Assembly (NCBI RefSeq): GCF_004752005.1
Contig: NZ_CP038493.1
Location: forward strand, 1,450,302-1,514,301
Reading direction: 5' to 3'
DNA: 64,000 nucleotides
From: Thalassotalea sp. HSM 43
GTDB taxonomy: Bacteria > Pseudomonadota > Gammaproteobacteria > Enterobacterales > Alteromonadaceae
Part shown: positions 26,643 to 37,033 of the stretch, one piece after another
Numbering within the stretch: position 1 is the stretch's first letter
Layout: each line of letters starts with the position of its first letter
The notes under the pieces: generated by a model
Database searches by the model: none
Told to the model about the DNA's origin: nothing
Seen by the model: the letters and a program-made list of their open reading frames with translations, nothing else
Made by a program: the position numbers and the translations under genes

Positions 26643-27227
26643 TTAACAAGCCGCGGTAATAAATTGCCATTGTTCAGTAAAGCTTTCACTTGGCTTTTTA
26701 CTAAAACCAGAGCGCACATAAGCACCTATTTTACCTTCACAGTAACTTAGTAAGGTATTAGCCAATGCACCCTCAGCGATAGGAAAACCTTTACCTTCGC
26801 GCAATTTGCGTTCCCGTAGAATTTGTTTGTATTGGGTTTCAAGCTTTTCGAATAATTGATGCACTCTGGCTCTTAGACGCTCGTTTTCACCAACTAACGC
26901 ATCACCAGCAAGAATTCGACACATACCCGGATTGCGTTCAGCGAACATCAAAATAACATGGGTAATATGGTGACAACGCACCATGGTTTCTTTTTGATCT
27001 GCCAAAATCATATTGATGCGTGAAAACAACGCCTCTTCGATATATTCAATCAGACCTTCAAACATGCGGGCTTTTGATGGGAAGTGGCGGTACAAAGCCG
27101 CTTCAGAGAAACCGACTTCTGCAGCTAACTTTGCGGTTGTTATGCGCTGCCCAGGACTGGTTTCCAGCATATGAGCTAAGCATTCCAGTATTTGCTGTCG
27201 TCTATTTGGTTTTTGATTTTCAGACAT
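26643..27227 (-). CDS. slmA: Nucleoid occlusion factor SlmA
   Basis: SlmA is a TetR-type DNA-binding protein that, bound to sites spread over the chromosome, blocks FtsZ ring assembly over the nucleoid. The 194-residue product has the N-terminal start [14 protein letters not shown], the helix-turn-helix [31 protein letters not shown] (residues about 25-55) and the C-terminal SFTEQWQFI. It lies 85 nt after coaBC. In enterobacteria dut sits between them; here it does not. Confidence 0.95.
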   Translation of the reverse strand: MSENQKPNRRQQILECLAHMLETSPGQRITTAKLAAEVGFSEAALYRHFPSKARMFEGLIEYIEEALFSRINMILADQKETMVRCHHITHVILMFAERNPGMCRILAGDALVGENERLRARVHQLFEKLETQYKQILRERKLREGKGFPIAEGALANTLLSYCEGKIGAYVRSGFSKKPSESFTEQWQFITAAC

Positions 27228-27312
27228 GTAATTATTCTTCTTTATTCTACTTCTTTATATTGCCGCAAATAGCTTTGCTTAATACACCACAAAGCTAATT
27301 GGCACGATACGA

Positions 27313-28527
27313 TTATTCATTGGACATGCGTTGTTTAACTAACAACACCAGCTGCCTTGCCAAAGATTGTTTATCCATTAATGGCAGTTGCTGATCACCA
27401 CCTTGCCAAAATACACTAAGCGCGTTGTCATCACTATTAAAGCCTTGGCCTTGTTTTGACACATCATTGGCGGCGATCATATCTAGATTCTTGCGCTGCA
27501 ATTTTGCTTTGGCGTAGCTTTCAACATCTTGGGTTTCAGCCGCAAATCCCACAGTAAAGGGCTTGTCTGGTTGTGCCGCAACACTGGCGACAATATCAGG
27601 GTTTTTCACCAGCTCTATCGCCATCTGTTGATTATCACTGGTTTTCTTGATTTTTTGATCGCTAACCTTCGCGACCTTATAATCGGCAACCGCTGCACAG
27701 GCAACAAACACGTCAGTTTGCTCAACGCTGTTCATGACCGCTTGATACATATCATCAGCGCTTTGTACACAGACGCACTGACACCCTTCTGGTACGGGCA
27801 AGTTTACTGGACCGGAAACCAATGTGACTTTTGCGCCAAGTTGGCGCGCAGCATCGGCAATGGCATAGCCCATTTTTCCAGATGAATGATTGGAAATATA
27901 ACGCACAGGATCAATCGCTTCTCGCGTCGGGCCTGCGGTAATAAGCCAGTGCTGTCCCTGTAATCCTTGGCTTTGTTCTAGCGCACTAAAGTGCTCTAGG
28001 GTGTGTTGAACCAACTGATCAGGCTCTAACATACGGCCATAACCGACGTCACCACAGGCTTGTTCACCTGCTGCTGGACCCCAGATTTTGACGCCGCGTG
28101 ATATTAATGTCGAAAGGTTTTGTTGGCTTGCTGCTGCTGCCCACATTTGCTGATTCATCGCCGGCGCAATGGCAATCGGCGCTGCCGTTGCCAATACAAT
28201 GGTCATGAGCAAATCATCGGCCATACCGGCAGACATGCGCGCTAACGTATTTGCAGATGCTGGAGCAATCAACACTAAGTCAGCCCATTTGGCTAACTCA
28301 ATATGTCCCATTGCCGCTTCAGCGGCAGGGTCTAGTAGACTGTCAGCGACTGGATTACCAGAAACCGCTTGTAAGGTAAGAGGGGTAATAAAGGCTTTGC
28401 CGCCATTGGTCATCACCACGCGAATATTGGCGCCATGATCTTTTAAACGGCGAACCAGTTCGGCGCATTTATAAGCAGCAATACCGCCGGTTACGCCCAA
28501 AACGATATTTTTATTCTGTAAAAACAT
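27313..28527 (-). CDS. coaBC: Bifunctional phosphopantothenoylcysteine synthetase/decarboxylase
   Basis: This enzyme adds cysteine to 4'-phosphopantothenate and then decarboxylates the product, steps two and three of coenzyme A synthesis. The 404-residue protein has an N-terminal flavoprotein half ([38 protein letters not shown]; the PAMNQQMW motif). The C-terminal synthetase half follows ([37 protein letters not shown]). It is divergent from radC. With coaX and coaD in the same window, most of the CoA pathway is encoded here. Confidence 0.97.
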   Translation of the reverse strand: MFLQNKNIVLGVTGGIAAYKCAELVRRLKDHGANIRVVMTNGGKAFITPLTLQAVSGNPVADSLLDPAAEAAMGHIELAKWADLVLIAPASANTLARMSAGMADDLLMTIVLATAAPIAIAPAMNQQMWAAAASQQNLSTLISRGVKIWGPAAGEQACGDVGYGRMLEPDQLVQHTLEHFSALEQSQGLQGQHWLITAGPTREAIDPVRYISNHSSGKMGYAIADAARQLGAKVTLVSGPVNLPVPEGCQCVCVQSADDMYQAVMNSVEQTDVFVACAAVADYKVAKVSDQKIKKTSDNQQMAIELVKNPDIVASVAAQPDKPFTVGFAAETQDVESYAKAKLQRKNLDMIAANDVSKQGQGFNSDDNALSVFWQGGDQQLPLMDKQSLARQLVLLVKQRMSNE

Positions 28528-28699
28528 CTCGTCCTGCTAAAATTAGTGACACAGATTACGTACTGTGTATAACAATTGTGGCGATAAGATAACATGTATT
28601 TAAATGGATATTAAATAGTTATCTTCAGATTAGTAAGTATTCACATTCAGCTAATTGACCGTAATACGCCAACAATACATTAAAGCAAGGAATGCAAAT

Positions 28700-29371
28700 A
28701 TGTTATTAGATTGGCCTGCAAGCGAGCGCCCTCGCGAAAAATTACTCAACCTAGGGGTACAAAACCTCAGTGATGCCGAATTATTGGCGATCTTTTTACG
28801 AACCGGCATTAAAGGTCTTGATGCTGTGGCTCTAGGTCGACTGCTATTGCAACGTTTTGGCAATTTGCATAATCTCTGCACCGCCGATCTCGAAACCTTT
28901 TGTCAGCAGCCCGGTCTTGGCCAAGCCAAGTTTGTGCAACTGCAAGCGTGTTTAGAAATGTCACGCCGTTTTCTTGCCGCCAAACTGGAATCCGGTGTTA
29001 ACTTAACCTCGTCGCATCAAACTCGACAATATTTAATCAGTCAATTAAAGCATGAACCGCATGAAGTGTTTGCGGTGTTATTTCTTGATAACCAACACAA
29101 GGTTATTTGCTACAAAAAAATGTTCTTTGGCACCATAGATGCCGCCACCGTCTATCCACGCGTTGTCGTAGAGGCAGCTTTGAAGTATCGCGCCGCAGCG
29201 ATTATTTTATCGCACAACCACCCGTCAGGGATTGCCGAACCTAGCCTTGCTGACAAACAAATAACTCAGAAATTAATCAAGGCGCTGGCACTTATTGATA
29301 TAAGGGTGCTTGATCACATTATCATCGCCGGTCATTTAACCTGTTCGTTAGCCGAACGCGGCGACATGTGA
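28700..29371 (+). CDS. radC: RadC family JAB-domain protein
   Basis: A 223-residue protein with an N-terminal helix-hairpin-helix region (SDAELLAIFLRTGIKGLDAVALGR) and the JAB1/MPN metalloprotein motif SHNHPSGIAEPSLADKQIT, whose His-x-His and Asp would bind zinc. Despite its name it is not firmly linked to DNA repair. An earlier TTG frame start at 28655 is rejected in favour of the ATG at 28700, which has an AAGGAA site and begins the conserved LLDWPASERPREKLL. It is divergent from coaBC. Confidence 0.94.
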   Translation: MLLDWPASERPREKLLNLGVQNLSDAELLAIFLRTGIKGLDAVALGRLLLQRFGNLHNLCTADLETFCQQPGLGQAKFVQLQACLEMSRRFLAAKLESGVNLTSSHQTRQYLISQLKHEPHEVFAVLFLDNQHKVICYKKMFFGTIDAATVYPRVVVEAALKYRAAAIILSHNHPSGIAEPSLADKQITQKLIKALALIDIRVLDHIIIAGHLTCSLAERGDM

Positions 29372-29382
29372 TCATGCGGCGT

Positions 29383-30279
29383 CTATAAGTTGGCACCGCC
29401 AAAGGTATTGCATTGCAAATAGTCGCCACTATCAAAGCCGCGACGGAACCAACTTACCCGCTGCTCTGAACTGCCATGGGTGAAACTATCCGGCGTCACA
29501 CGCCCTTGTGCCTGTTTTTGTAGTCTGTCATCGCCAATAGCCGCCGCGGCGGTTAGCGCTTCTTCTAAATCGCCAGCTTCTAGCATGTCGCGCTCGTTAT
29601 GAGCATAGTAACCCCACACTCCGGCATAGCAATCCGCCTGCAATTCTAATTTCACCGACAATTTATTGGCTTCGGTTTTACTCACCCCTTGTTGCGCCTG
29701 TCGAACTTTGGTTGTTGTACCGAGCACTTTTTGTAAATGATGACCCACTTCATGGGCGATGACATAGGCTTGGGCAAAATCACCAGGCGCGCCATGACGG
29801 GTTTTCAAATCTTCATAAAATGACAAATCTATATAGAGTTGTTCATCACCTGGGCAATAAAATGGTCCCACCGCAGAACTTGCTGTGCCACACGCTGACT
29901 GCACCGCCTGCGTAAATAACACCAATACCGGTTCGCGATAGCTTTTCTGCTGTTGTTGTAGCAATTTGTGCCAAGTATCTTCGGTGTCCGCTAAAATCAC
30001 CGCGACAAACTCTCCTAATTGCTGTTGCTGCTCGGTTAATTGCGTATTTGCCGGGATCTGTTGCTCTGAACTTTGCTGCGGTGCGATATTCACGCCCAGC
30101 ATTTGTGCGCCAAAATAACCGACAACACCAATAACAAGTAATATGCGGCCTATTTTGGTTTGCAGTAAAAAAGGCAGAAAACGCATTAATAAAGTGGCAA
30201 TTCCGCCACCACCAGCCGACACTCTCTGGCCGCGGCGGTCTTCGACATTCGAGCTTCTTCGTTTACCTTGCCAACGCAT
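29383..30279 (-). CDS. ypfJ: YpfJ-type putative neutral zinc metallopeptidase
   Basis: The 298-residue product starts with the YpfJ signature MRWQGKRRSSNVEDRRG and has one transmembrane segment (IGRILLVIGVVGYFGAQML, residues about 42-60). The large extracytoplasmic domain has the zinc motif AHEVGHHLQKVLG, followed by ELQADCYAGVWGYYA, whose glutamate is the likely third ligand. The family is often called neutral zinc metallopeptidase, but substrates are unknown. It is convergent with radC, 11 nt apart. Confidence 0.9.
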   Translation of the reverse strand: MRWQGKRRSSNVEDRRGQRVSAGGGGIATLLMRFLPFLLQTKIGRILLVIGVVGYFGAQMLGVNIAPQQSSEQQIPANTQLTEQQQQLGEFVAVILADTEDTWHKLLQQQQKSYREPVLVLFTQAVQSACGTASSAVGPFYCPGDEQLYIDLSFYEDLKTRHGAPGDFAQAYVIAHEVGHHLQKVLGTTTKVRQAQQGVSKTEANKLSVKLELQADCYAGVWGYYAHNERDMLEAGDLEEALTAAAAIGDDRLQKQAQGRVTPDSFTHGSSEQRVSWFRRGFDSGDYLQCNTFGGANL

Positions 30280-30526
30280 AACCCACCTCGTATTGCTTAC
30301 TATCCATAAAATTTAGCAGCGATCGGCGTTGAATCCCAATTTGCCGCGGCTAATGGAGGATAAAAATACTTACCGCTTGAAAACCTTTGATTAACAGAAC
30401 CGTACTATTTTTATACATATGTCGTAATAAAAGCGATTTTGGCGGTAATTTCTGTTGGGTTTTTCAGCAAATACACGTATAATCGCGCCCATTAAGAACA
30501 TCAGCTTAATTAGTAGCCGATAAAGC
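30280..30526. other. Intergenic region upstream of rpmB
   Basis: No gene is seen. Together with the promoter and leader that follow, this makes a 418-nt gap between the divergent ypfJ and rpmB. Any ypfJ promoter would lie in its left part. Confidence 0.4.
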
Positions 30527-30555
30527 TTGATCATTTAAAAGGACGTCTATATAAT
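30527..30555 (+). promoter_or_regulatory. Promoter of rpmB-rpmG
   Basis: The plus strand has -35 TTGATC (30527-30532) and a perfect -10 TATAAT (30550-30555) with a 17-nt spacer. The leader to rpmB is about 135 nt and contains the arms TCAGGC and GCCTGA (30569-30594), which would form a hairpin. A second TATAAT at 30651 lacks a good -35. Confidence 0.65.
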
Positions 30556-30697
30556 TTGCGACCTTTTTCAGGCTCCTATGGGCGACGGCCTGAGGAGTTG
30601 ATATCGAATCAATCGTCAATGCGCACCTGTGTGCTTTGCTACTGAATCGATATAATAAACAAGCTCGAGCTGAAAATTATTTATTGGAGTGACTCAC

Positions 30698-30934
30698 ATG
30701 TCTAAAGTTTGCCAAGTTACAGGCAAAAAACCGATGGTAGGTAACAACCGTTCACACGCGTTGAATGCTACCCGTCGTCGTTTTTTACCAAACCTTCAAA
30801 CACACCGTTTTTGGGTTGAAAGCGAAAATCGTTTCGTTAAATTACGTACTACTCCTAAGGGAATGCGTATCATCGACAAGAAAGGTATTGATGCTGTATT
30901 AACAGACATCCGTGCCCGTGGCGAAAAAGTCTAA
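30698..30934 (+). CDS. rpmB: 50S ribosomal protein L28
   Basis: The 78-residue protein begins [21 protein letters not shown] and continues [25 protein letters not shown], typical L28, with the standard length. A TTGGAGT site lies before the ATG at 30698; three extra upstream codons in the frame are not conserved. rpmG follows 11 nt later. Confidence 0.98.
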   Translation: MSKVCQVTGKKPMVGNNRSHALNATRRRFLPNLQTHRFWVESENRFVKLRTTPKGMRIIDKKGIDAVLTDIRARGEKV

Positions 30935-30945
30935 GGAATTGAACA

Positions 30946-31101
30946 ATGCGTGATAAAATTCGTTTAGTTTCATCTGCTGGTACTGGTCATTTTTATACTA
31001 CTGACAAGAATAAAAAGACCATGCCTGAAAAGATGGAAATCAAAAAGTTTGATCCGAAAGCTCGCAAGCACGTGATCTACAAAGAAGCTAAAATCAAGTA
31101 A
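30946..31101 (+). CDS. rpmG: 50S ribosomal protein L33
   Basis: A 51-residue protein reading [22 protein letters not shown] to the end VIYKEAKIK, a normal L33. It lacks the CxxC zinc motifs, so it is the zinc-free form. It has an AAGGAATTG site and follows rpmB by 11 nt; a terminator follows 20 nt later. The short length makes it easy to overlook. Confidence 0.97.
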   Translation: MRDKIRLVSSAGTGHFYTTDKNKKTMPEKMEIKKFDPKARKHVIYKEAKIK

Positions 31102-31120
31102 TTGGTTTACTGCTTTCTTA

Positions 31121-31145
31121 AAAAACCCGGTTTATCCGGGTTTTT
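31121..31145 (+). terminator. rpmB-rpmG terminator
   Basis: A stem, AAAAACCCGG / CCGGGTTTTT, encloses a 5-nt loop and runs into a seven-T tract. Confidence 0.92.
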
Positions 31146-31302
31146 TTATGCCTAAAATTCCCTTGCCGTGATTATTGCCCCAATCATTGCCCCTTATTTT
31201 CATCGAATTTCGCCTTATCTAGAAACATTTACTCCTTGCAGCTAACCAAAGCAACCGATACATTAAGGGCATTGCAACATAAATTTAACACTAGGAGCGC
31301 CT

Positions 31303-31902
31303 GTGAGTATCACTACAATCGTATTTTGGGTTGTTGTTTTTATTGCTATTTTTTACGTTATTGGCATTTATAACCAACTCGTTGCCTTAAAGAATCGCTA
31401 TAAAAATGCCTTTGCTCAAATTGAAGTTCAACTAAAGCGTCGTTATGACTTAATACCGAACTTGGTTGAAACCGCTAAAGCTTATATGAGCCACGAGCGA
31501 GAAACATTGGAAGCGGTAATCAGTGCGCGTAACAGCGCTGCCAAAGGCTTAGAAGCTGCCGCGGCACAACCTGGCAATGCGCAAGCGATGCAATCGTTAA
31601 TGGGCGCGGAAGGTGCTTTGGTTGGCGCCTTGGATAAACTTAATTTTGTTATGGAAGATTATCCAGAGCTGAAAGCCAATGAAAACATGATGCAGCTTAA
31701 TGAAGAGCTGGTCAGTACCGAGAACCGTGTCAGTTTTGCGCGTCAAGCGTTTAACGATCAGGTCATGGCGTACAACACCTATAAACAGAGCTTTCCACAA
31801 ACTGTATTTGCCGGTGCATTCGGTCATGGTCCAGATGCTAGCCTACTTGAGTTTGAGGATTCTCAACAAATCCAGCAAGCACCAAAAGTATCTTTTAAAT
31901 AA
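31303..31902 (+). CDS. lemA: LemA family membrane protein
   Basis: A 199-residue protein with one N-terminal transmembrane helix (TIVFWVVVFIAIFYVIGIYN) and a helical-bundle domain starting NRYKNAFAQIEVQLKRRYDLIPNLVETAKAYM, the LemA signature. A later segment, AENRV-like STENRVSFARQAFNDQVMAYNTY, is also conserved. The GTG start at 31303 is supported by a TAGGAG site. It precedes an M48 peptidase by 23 nt, a recurrent LemA/HtpX-like pairing. Its role is unclear; a scaffold for the peptidase is one guess. Confidence 0.92.
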   Translation: MSITTIVFWVVVFIAIFYVIGIYNQLVALKNRYKNAFAQIEVQLKRRYDLIPNLVETAKAYMSHERETLEAVISARNSAAKGLEAAAAQPGNAQAMQSLMGAEGALVGALDKLNFVMEDYPELKANENMMQLNEELVSTENRVSFARQAFNDQVMAYNTYKQSFPQTVFAGAFGHGPDASLLEFEDSQQIQQAPKVSFK

Positions 31903-31925
31903 GCGCTATTTAAGGCTTTCAATTA

Positions 31926-33851
31926 ATGGATTTTTTTCAGGCCCAACAAAACGCCAGACGCAACACCTGGCGTTTAGGCGTTTTATTTTTAGCGGCTGTA
32001 TTTAGTCTTATCGCCATGACCTACCTTCTGGTTATGGCACTACAAACGTACTTGGCACTCGATGCAGACCAAGCATTGAGCATGTCCTTGATGACGCAGC
32101 AATTTGAATGGCGAACCGCCATTTTTGTTGCCTGTATCGTCGCCGTGGTTATCTTCTCAGGCAGTGCCTATAAAAGTATTAGTTTGGGCTCCGGTGGTAA
32201 AAAAATAGCCGAGCTGCTCGGGGGCCAACGCGTCACCCATGACAGCAAAGACGCCAATGAAAAAATGCTGCTTAATGTCGTTGAGGAAATGGCCATTGCC
32301 TCAGGCACGCCGGTGCCTGGTGTTTACATACTTGCGCATGAGCCTGCAATTAATGCCTTTGCCGCCGGCTATAACAGCTCGGACGCTGTCATTGGTGTCA
32401 CTCGTGGTTGCATTGAGCGCTTGTCACGAGAAGAACTGCAAGGGGTTGTCGCCCACGAATTTAGTCATTTGCTAAACGGTGATACACGCTTAAATATGCG
32501 CTTGATTGGCGTTTTGCACGGCATCCTGATTATCGGTTATATCGGTTACTATATTTTACGCACGGTACGCGGTAACAATAAAAATACCGGAGCGTTCTTA
32601 GCATTAGGTTTAGGGTTAATCGTCATTGGCTTTAGTGGTAACTTTTTTGGCGGTTTGATCAAAGCTGGGGTCAGTCGACAGCGGGAATATTTGGCCGATG
32701 CCAGCGCCGTCCAGTTTACCCGTAGCAAAGAAGGTATTGCCGGTGCCTTGTATAAAATAGGTCACTCAGATCATGGCTCGCTATTAGATACACCTTTGGC
32801 GCCGCAAATGAGTCACGCCTATTTTAGCTCTGGCGTAAGTTCTTTTGTCGAATCGATGTTTGCCACCCATCCGCCATTAGATAAGCGCATTGAACGTATA
32901 TCGCCGCACTTTAAATTGCAGCGCAAAATCAATGAACAACAACGTGAAGATGAACTAAAGAAACAACAACGCCAACAAGCGAAAGAGCAAAAACAAGCCA
33001 AGAAAGAGCAGTTTGCAAAAACCTTAACGTCTGCGGTTGTGGCGCAAAAAGCCATTGAAAGTGTCGGTAAAATCAGTGACAACAACATCGATTATGCGCA
33101 ACAATTATTGCTTGAGATGCCCGTTAATGTGATTGATGCGGTCCGCACCCCACATGGTGCCCAAGCGTTTGTGTATGCCTTATTACTCGAAGCTGATGAA
33201 TCCTTATTAAAGGCACAACTGAGCCACTTAAAAGAGCATTGCCCAACCGATGTGCTCGATAACGTGTTCGCATTACGCATTACCGTTGGCAAGTTACAAA
33301 GTCGCTTCCGCCTGCCATTAATTGACATGAGCGTACCGCTTCTACAATCCATGGATGAATCTCAATATAAGCAATTTAGCGATAATATTCAGGTGCTTAT
33401 TGATATTGACCAGCACATCAGTTTGTTCGAATGGATATTGCAAAAAATCATCACCCGACATGTTGGCTCATCATTTTCTCGTGCCAACAAACTGCACAAA
33501 CAACGTCGCCTTCAGCAATGCTATGCCGCTGCCGAAGTTTTGTTTAGCACTTTATTACACCAACTGGTCAGCGATGACGATGAGAAACAACGCTTACTGC
33601 CATTAGTTAGACAAGCCAGTGAGATGAGCGAGTTACGTTTATTGTCTGAAGATAAGTGTCAATTTAGTGATCTAGACGGCGCGCTACAAACGTTAGTCGA
33701 GTTGCAGGTAAAAGAGAAACCTAGGATACTTAGGGCCTGTTTATTAATTGCAACCGGTGACAAGAGCTTTACGCACCAAGAAATGGAGTTAGTGCGGGCG
33801 ATTGCCGATACGCTGGACTGCCCAATGCCACCTAACCTTGTTGCAAGCTAA
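31926..33851 (+). CDS. M48 family membrane metallopeptidase
   Basis: A 641-residue membrane protease. Two transmembrane helices precede the catalytic domain (residues about 17-42 and 63-80). The zinc motif VAHEFSHLLNGD places the first histidine near residue 177. Further helices follow (LIGVLHGILIIGYIGYYIL; FLALGLGLIVIGF), then REYLADASAVQFTRS, where the glutamate is the third ligand. A Gln/Lys-rich linker (residues about 340-365) leads to a long C-terminal helical domain with no recognised family. It is coupled to lemA; membrane quality control is likely by analogy with HtpX. Confidence 0.9.
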   Translation: MDFFQAQQNARRNTWRLGVLFLAAVFSLIAMTYLLVMALQTYLALDADQALSMSLMTQQFEWRTAIFVACIVAVVIFSGSAYKSISLGSGGKKIAELLGGQRVTHDSKDANEKMLLNVVEEMAIASGTPVPGVYILAHEPAINAFAAGYNSSDAVIGVTRGCIERLSREELQGVVAHEFSHLLNGDTRLNMRLIGVLHGILIIGYIGYYILRTVRGNNKNTGAFLALGLGLIVIGFSGNFFGGLIKAGVSRQREYLADASAVQFTRSKEGIAGALYKIGHSDHGSLLDTPLAPQMSHAYFSSGVSSFVESMFATHPPLDKRIERISPHFKLQRKINEQQREDELKKQQRQQAKEQKQAKKEQFAKTLTSAVVAQKAIESVGKISDNNIDYAQQLLLEMPVNVIDAVRTPHGAQAFVYALLLEADESLLKAQLSHLKEHCPTDVLDNVFALRITVGKLQSRFRLPLIDMSVPLLQSMDESQYKQFSDNIQVLIDIDQHISLFEWILQKIITRHVGSSFSRANKLHKQRRLQQCYAAAEVLFSTLLHQLVSDDDEKQRLLPLVRQASEMSELRLLSEDKCQFSDLDGALQTLVELQVKEKPRILRACLLIATGDKSFTHQEMELVRAIADTLDCPMPPNLVAS

Positions 33852-33889
33852 CTTAGTTGCCAACCACTACAGCCTGTTAATGAATTATC

Positions 33890-34705
33890 ATGCCTGAATT
33901 ACCTGAAGTAGAAACATGCCGACGCGGCATAACACCACATATCGTTAATCACACTGTCAAAGAAGTTGTGGTTCGAAATGCCAATATGCGCTGGCCCATT
34001 ACCGATACCATTGATGATATCCAAGGCCAAGTGATAGACAGCGTTACTCGACGCGCGAAATACCTGTTGCTAAAAACCGATAAAGGCACCTTGTTATTGC
34101 ATTTAGGCATGTCTGGGACGCTACGGGTTATCCCTGAACATACCGAAGTCAGTAAGCACGATCATTTTGATTTGGTGTTTGATAACGGCCTCACTTTGCG
34201 CCTTAATGATCCTAGACGATTTGGTGCGGTATTGTGGCTTACCGGTGACGTCTACCAACATCCGCTGTTAGCAAGCCAAGGGCCAGAACCCTTATCCGAG
34301 CAATTTGATGGTCAGTATTTATATGAAAAATCTCGCAATAAAACCGTGGCGATAAAAACCTTCATTATGAATAATCATATCGTGGTTGGGGTGGGTAACA
34401 TTTACGCTAATGAAAGCCTATTCCAAGCCGGTATCAATCCCACAAAAGCCGCGGGCAAGATTTCGAAGAAACGCTTTATCGATTTAGCAAAGAGAATTAA
34501 AAAGGTATTACAACAAGCCATAGAACAAGGCGGGACCACCCTAAAAGACTTTACGCAAGCCGATGGTCGACCGGGTTATTTCGCCCAATCATTGATGGTT
34601 TATGGTCGCAAAGATCAGCCCTGTTTTCTCTGTGAAACGCCGTTAAAAGAAATTAAACAAGGTGGACGGGCGACAACATTTTGCCCTCGTTGCCAAAAAA
34701 ATTAA
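33890..34705 (+). CDS. mutM: Formamidopyrimidine-DNA glycosylase
   Basis: MutM (Fpg) removes 8-oxoguanine and ring-opened purines and cuts the abasic site. The 271-residue protein has the catalytic N-terminus PELPEVETCRRGI (Pro2, Glu3), the helix-two-turn-helix VGVGNIYANESLF, and a C-terminal four-cysteine zinc finger (CFLCETPLKEI then FCPRCQ). It lies 38 nt after the M48 peptidase and convergent with coaD, a common mutM-coaD neighbourhood. Confidence 0.97.
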   Translation: MPELPEVETCRRGITPHIVNHTVKEVVVRNANMRWPITDTIDDIQGQVIDSVTRRAKYLLLKTDKGTLLLHLGMSGTLRVIPEHTEVSKHDHFDLVFDNGLTLRLNDPRRFGAVLWLTGDVYQHPLLASQGPEPLSEQFDGQYLYEKSRNKTVAIKTFIMNNHIVVGVGNIYANESLFQAGINPTKAAGKISKKRFIDLAKRIKKVLQQAIEQGGTTLKDFTQADGRPGYFAQSLMVYGRKDQPCFLCETPLKEIKQGGRATTFCPRCQKN

Positions 34706-34763
34706 CCGCATCGAACGCGGTACATTAGCTCTGTAGCGTGTATAAATAACGGATTTAAAAACT

Positions 34764-34789
34764 AAAAAGCTGGCATAAGCCAGCTTTTT
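34764..34789. terminator. Bidirectional terminator between mutM and coaD
   Basis: A perfect 11-bp stem, AAAAAGCTGGC / GCCAGCTTTTT, has a 4-nt ATAA loop. Confidence 0.93.
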
Positions 34790-34814
34790 TAATTTGCCTT
34801 GATGGGCTGGCCAA

Positions 34815-35318
<504 letters not shown>

Positions 35319-35514
35319 CTATTAACAAATCATTTTCTGCCATTTTAGCTTGTGCTGCACACAAAGCAAATACGGCGTGCTCATTAGCCATCTAAAGTAA
35401 ATACTCAAAAAACTTCCTTTTTCAGTTAATTTGATAGTATGATGTGAGTAATATCTACATTACCTGGATAAATATGCTTATCGGGCCAGGCATTAAATAA
35501 GAGTTTCGGAAGAA

Positions 35515-36180
35515 ATGAAAACAAGAGATAAGATCATTCACGCCAGCATAGAGCTGTTTAATGAAAAAGGTGAGCGCAATATCACCACTAACCATATTGC
35601 CGCACACTTGGGTATTAGCCCTGGTAACCTGTATTACCATTTTCGCAATAAAGAAGACATCATCAATACCATATACAGTGAATATGCGGATGATTTGATT
35701 TCTGAATTTCAACACTTACGGGAAACTGAAGACCCACTAGACAGCATTTTGTTGTATATGGATATCGTCTTTCAGCTTATTTCCAAATTCCGTTTTTTCT
35801 ATTCCAACTTACCGGTGCTGTTAGCGAAAAACCCGGCATTGAAAAAACGTTACAGTGAAATTCAACGACAAATTAAACAGCGTGTATTACACATGCTGCA
35901 CTCGTTAAGCGATGCTGGCATTCTATCCATTCAGGATGATGAGTATGAAGATTTAACCTGTTTGTTGCGCCTAACCACGACCTTTTGGTTGAGCTACTTG
36001 CAGACACAGGTTGATGAAGAGCCAGATATTAATGATGAAAGTATTTACGATGGTCTATTAAAGATTTTCGCATTGCTAAGCCCTTACGTTACCAGCGATG
36101 CTAGAGATGCATTTGAAACCGCTCGTGACAAATACAAGACGCTACAGCAACAAGCTATGACCGAGACTGCCGAAGCGTAA
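35515..36180 (+). CDS. TetR/AcrR family transcriptional regulator
   Basis: The 221-residue protein has an N-terminal TetR helix-turn-helix (KIIHASIELFNEKGERNITTNHIAAHLGISPGNLYYHFRNKEDII, residues about 5-50) and a helical ligand-binding domain with no recognised subfamily. An AAGAA site precedes the ATG at 35515. The targets are unknown; it is divergent from coaD and convergent with kdkA, 4 nt apart. It may regulate itself from the 202-nt gap upstream. Confidence 0.88.
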   Translation: MKTRDKIIHASIELFNEKGERNITTNHIAAHLGISPGNLYYHFRNKEDIINTIYSEYADDLISEFQHLRETEDPLDSILLYMDIVFQLISKFRFFYSNLPVLLAKNPALKKRYSEIQRQIKQRVLHMLHSLSDAGILSIQDDEYEDLTCLLRLTTTFWLSYLQTQVDEEPDINDESIYDGLLKIFALLSPYVTSDARDAFETARDKYKTLQQQAMTETAEA

Positions 36181-36184
36181 CCCG

Positions 36185-36925
36185 TTAGCTCGAATAGCCT
36201 TGTAATAATGATTGCCAGTTTTCCTCACTATAATGGAACACTGGCATTTTTTTTTGCTCTTTTAAAAATGAGCGTTGCAGACGTTGCAAATTTTGTTGCT
36301 GCCATGGCCCTTCGCTGGCCATTTGTTTACCTTGGTCAAAATCAATTAGCCAAATTTTATTGTCGCTATCCAACATAATGTTATGGGCGTTAAGATCATG
36401 ATGATAGATGCGCTGCTGATGAAAGGCTTTTATGCAAGCACCTATCTGCTGCCAGCTTTGCTCTGGCAATTCAGTTTGCGTCAATAACGCCACCAAATCA
36501 TTTGCGCCTGGAATAAGCTCAATTAAAATATCGGCGTTATAGGTCAATCCTTGACGCTCAATTTTAAGGGCGACAGGTTTTGGTGCAGGTAATCCCATCT
36601 GTTGCATGTCCGCCAACAGAATAAATTCTTTCGCGGCGCGCGTATTCATAAAACCGGTATAGAAATAACTGTCATTGATCAGCTTGCCAATCAAGCCGCC
36701 ACGATAATAATGACGCAGCACCATTTTCACTTGAGGGTGTTGTACAAACCATGCAGTGCCGCGGCCAGTAGAGGAACCCAATACCGCGTTTTGTTGTTGC
36801 CAGTAGCTCGAATCAAACATTTCAACACTAAAATCATTGAGCAGATCGGCATCATATAAACAACGAATATTGCCTTCTTGAAAAAGATTTATGTTTGAAT
36901 GTTTTACAAATCTCGATAGGTTCAA
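36185..36925 (-). CDS. kdkA: 3-deoxy-D-manno-octulosonic acid kinase
   Basis: KdkA phosphorylates the Kdo residue of lipid A in bacteria whose core has a single phosphorylated Kdo. The 246-residue protein has a Ser/Thr-kinase-like fold, with GTAWFVQHP and YRGGLIGKLINDSYFY near the N-terminus, catalytic HHDLNAHNIMLD and the metal-binding LIDFDQG. These match the Kdo kinase group. It is divergent from the GT9 gene, and waaA lies 8 kb away, so it belongs to the lipopolysaccharide core locus. Confidence 0.9.
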   Translation of the reverse strand: MNLSRFVKHSNINLFQEGNIRCLYDADLLNDFSVEMFDSSYWQQQNAVLGSSTGRGTAWFVQHPQVKMVLRHYYRGGLIGKLINDSYFYTGFMNTRAAKEFILLADMQQMGLPAPKPVALKIERQGLTYNADILIELIPGANDLVALLTQTELPEQSWQQIGACIKAFHQQRIYHHDLNAHNIMLDSDNKIWLIDFDQGKQMASEGPWQQQNLQRLQRSFLKEQKKMPVFHYSEENWQSLLQGYSS

Positions 36926-37033
36926 GATAATAAGCCTTTATATAGGGGCTATTGATAACGTCACGGCAAACAATGTTGGCGGCGATTGCATCAATTAGCA
37001 CATGGTTATAACTATTATTGTGGTGAATCCTTT

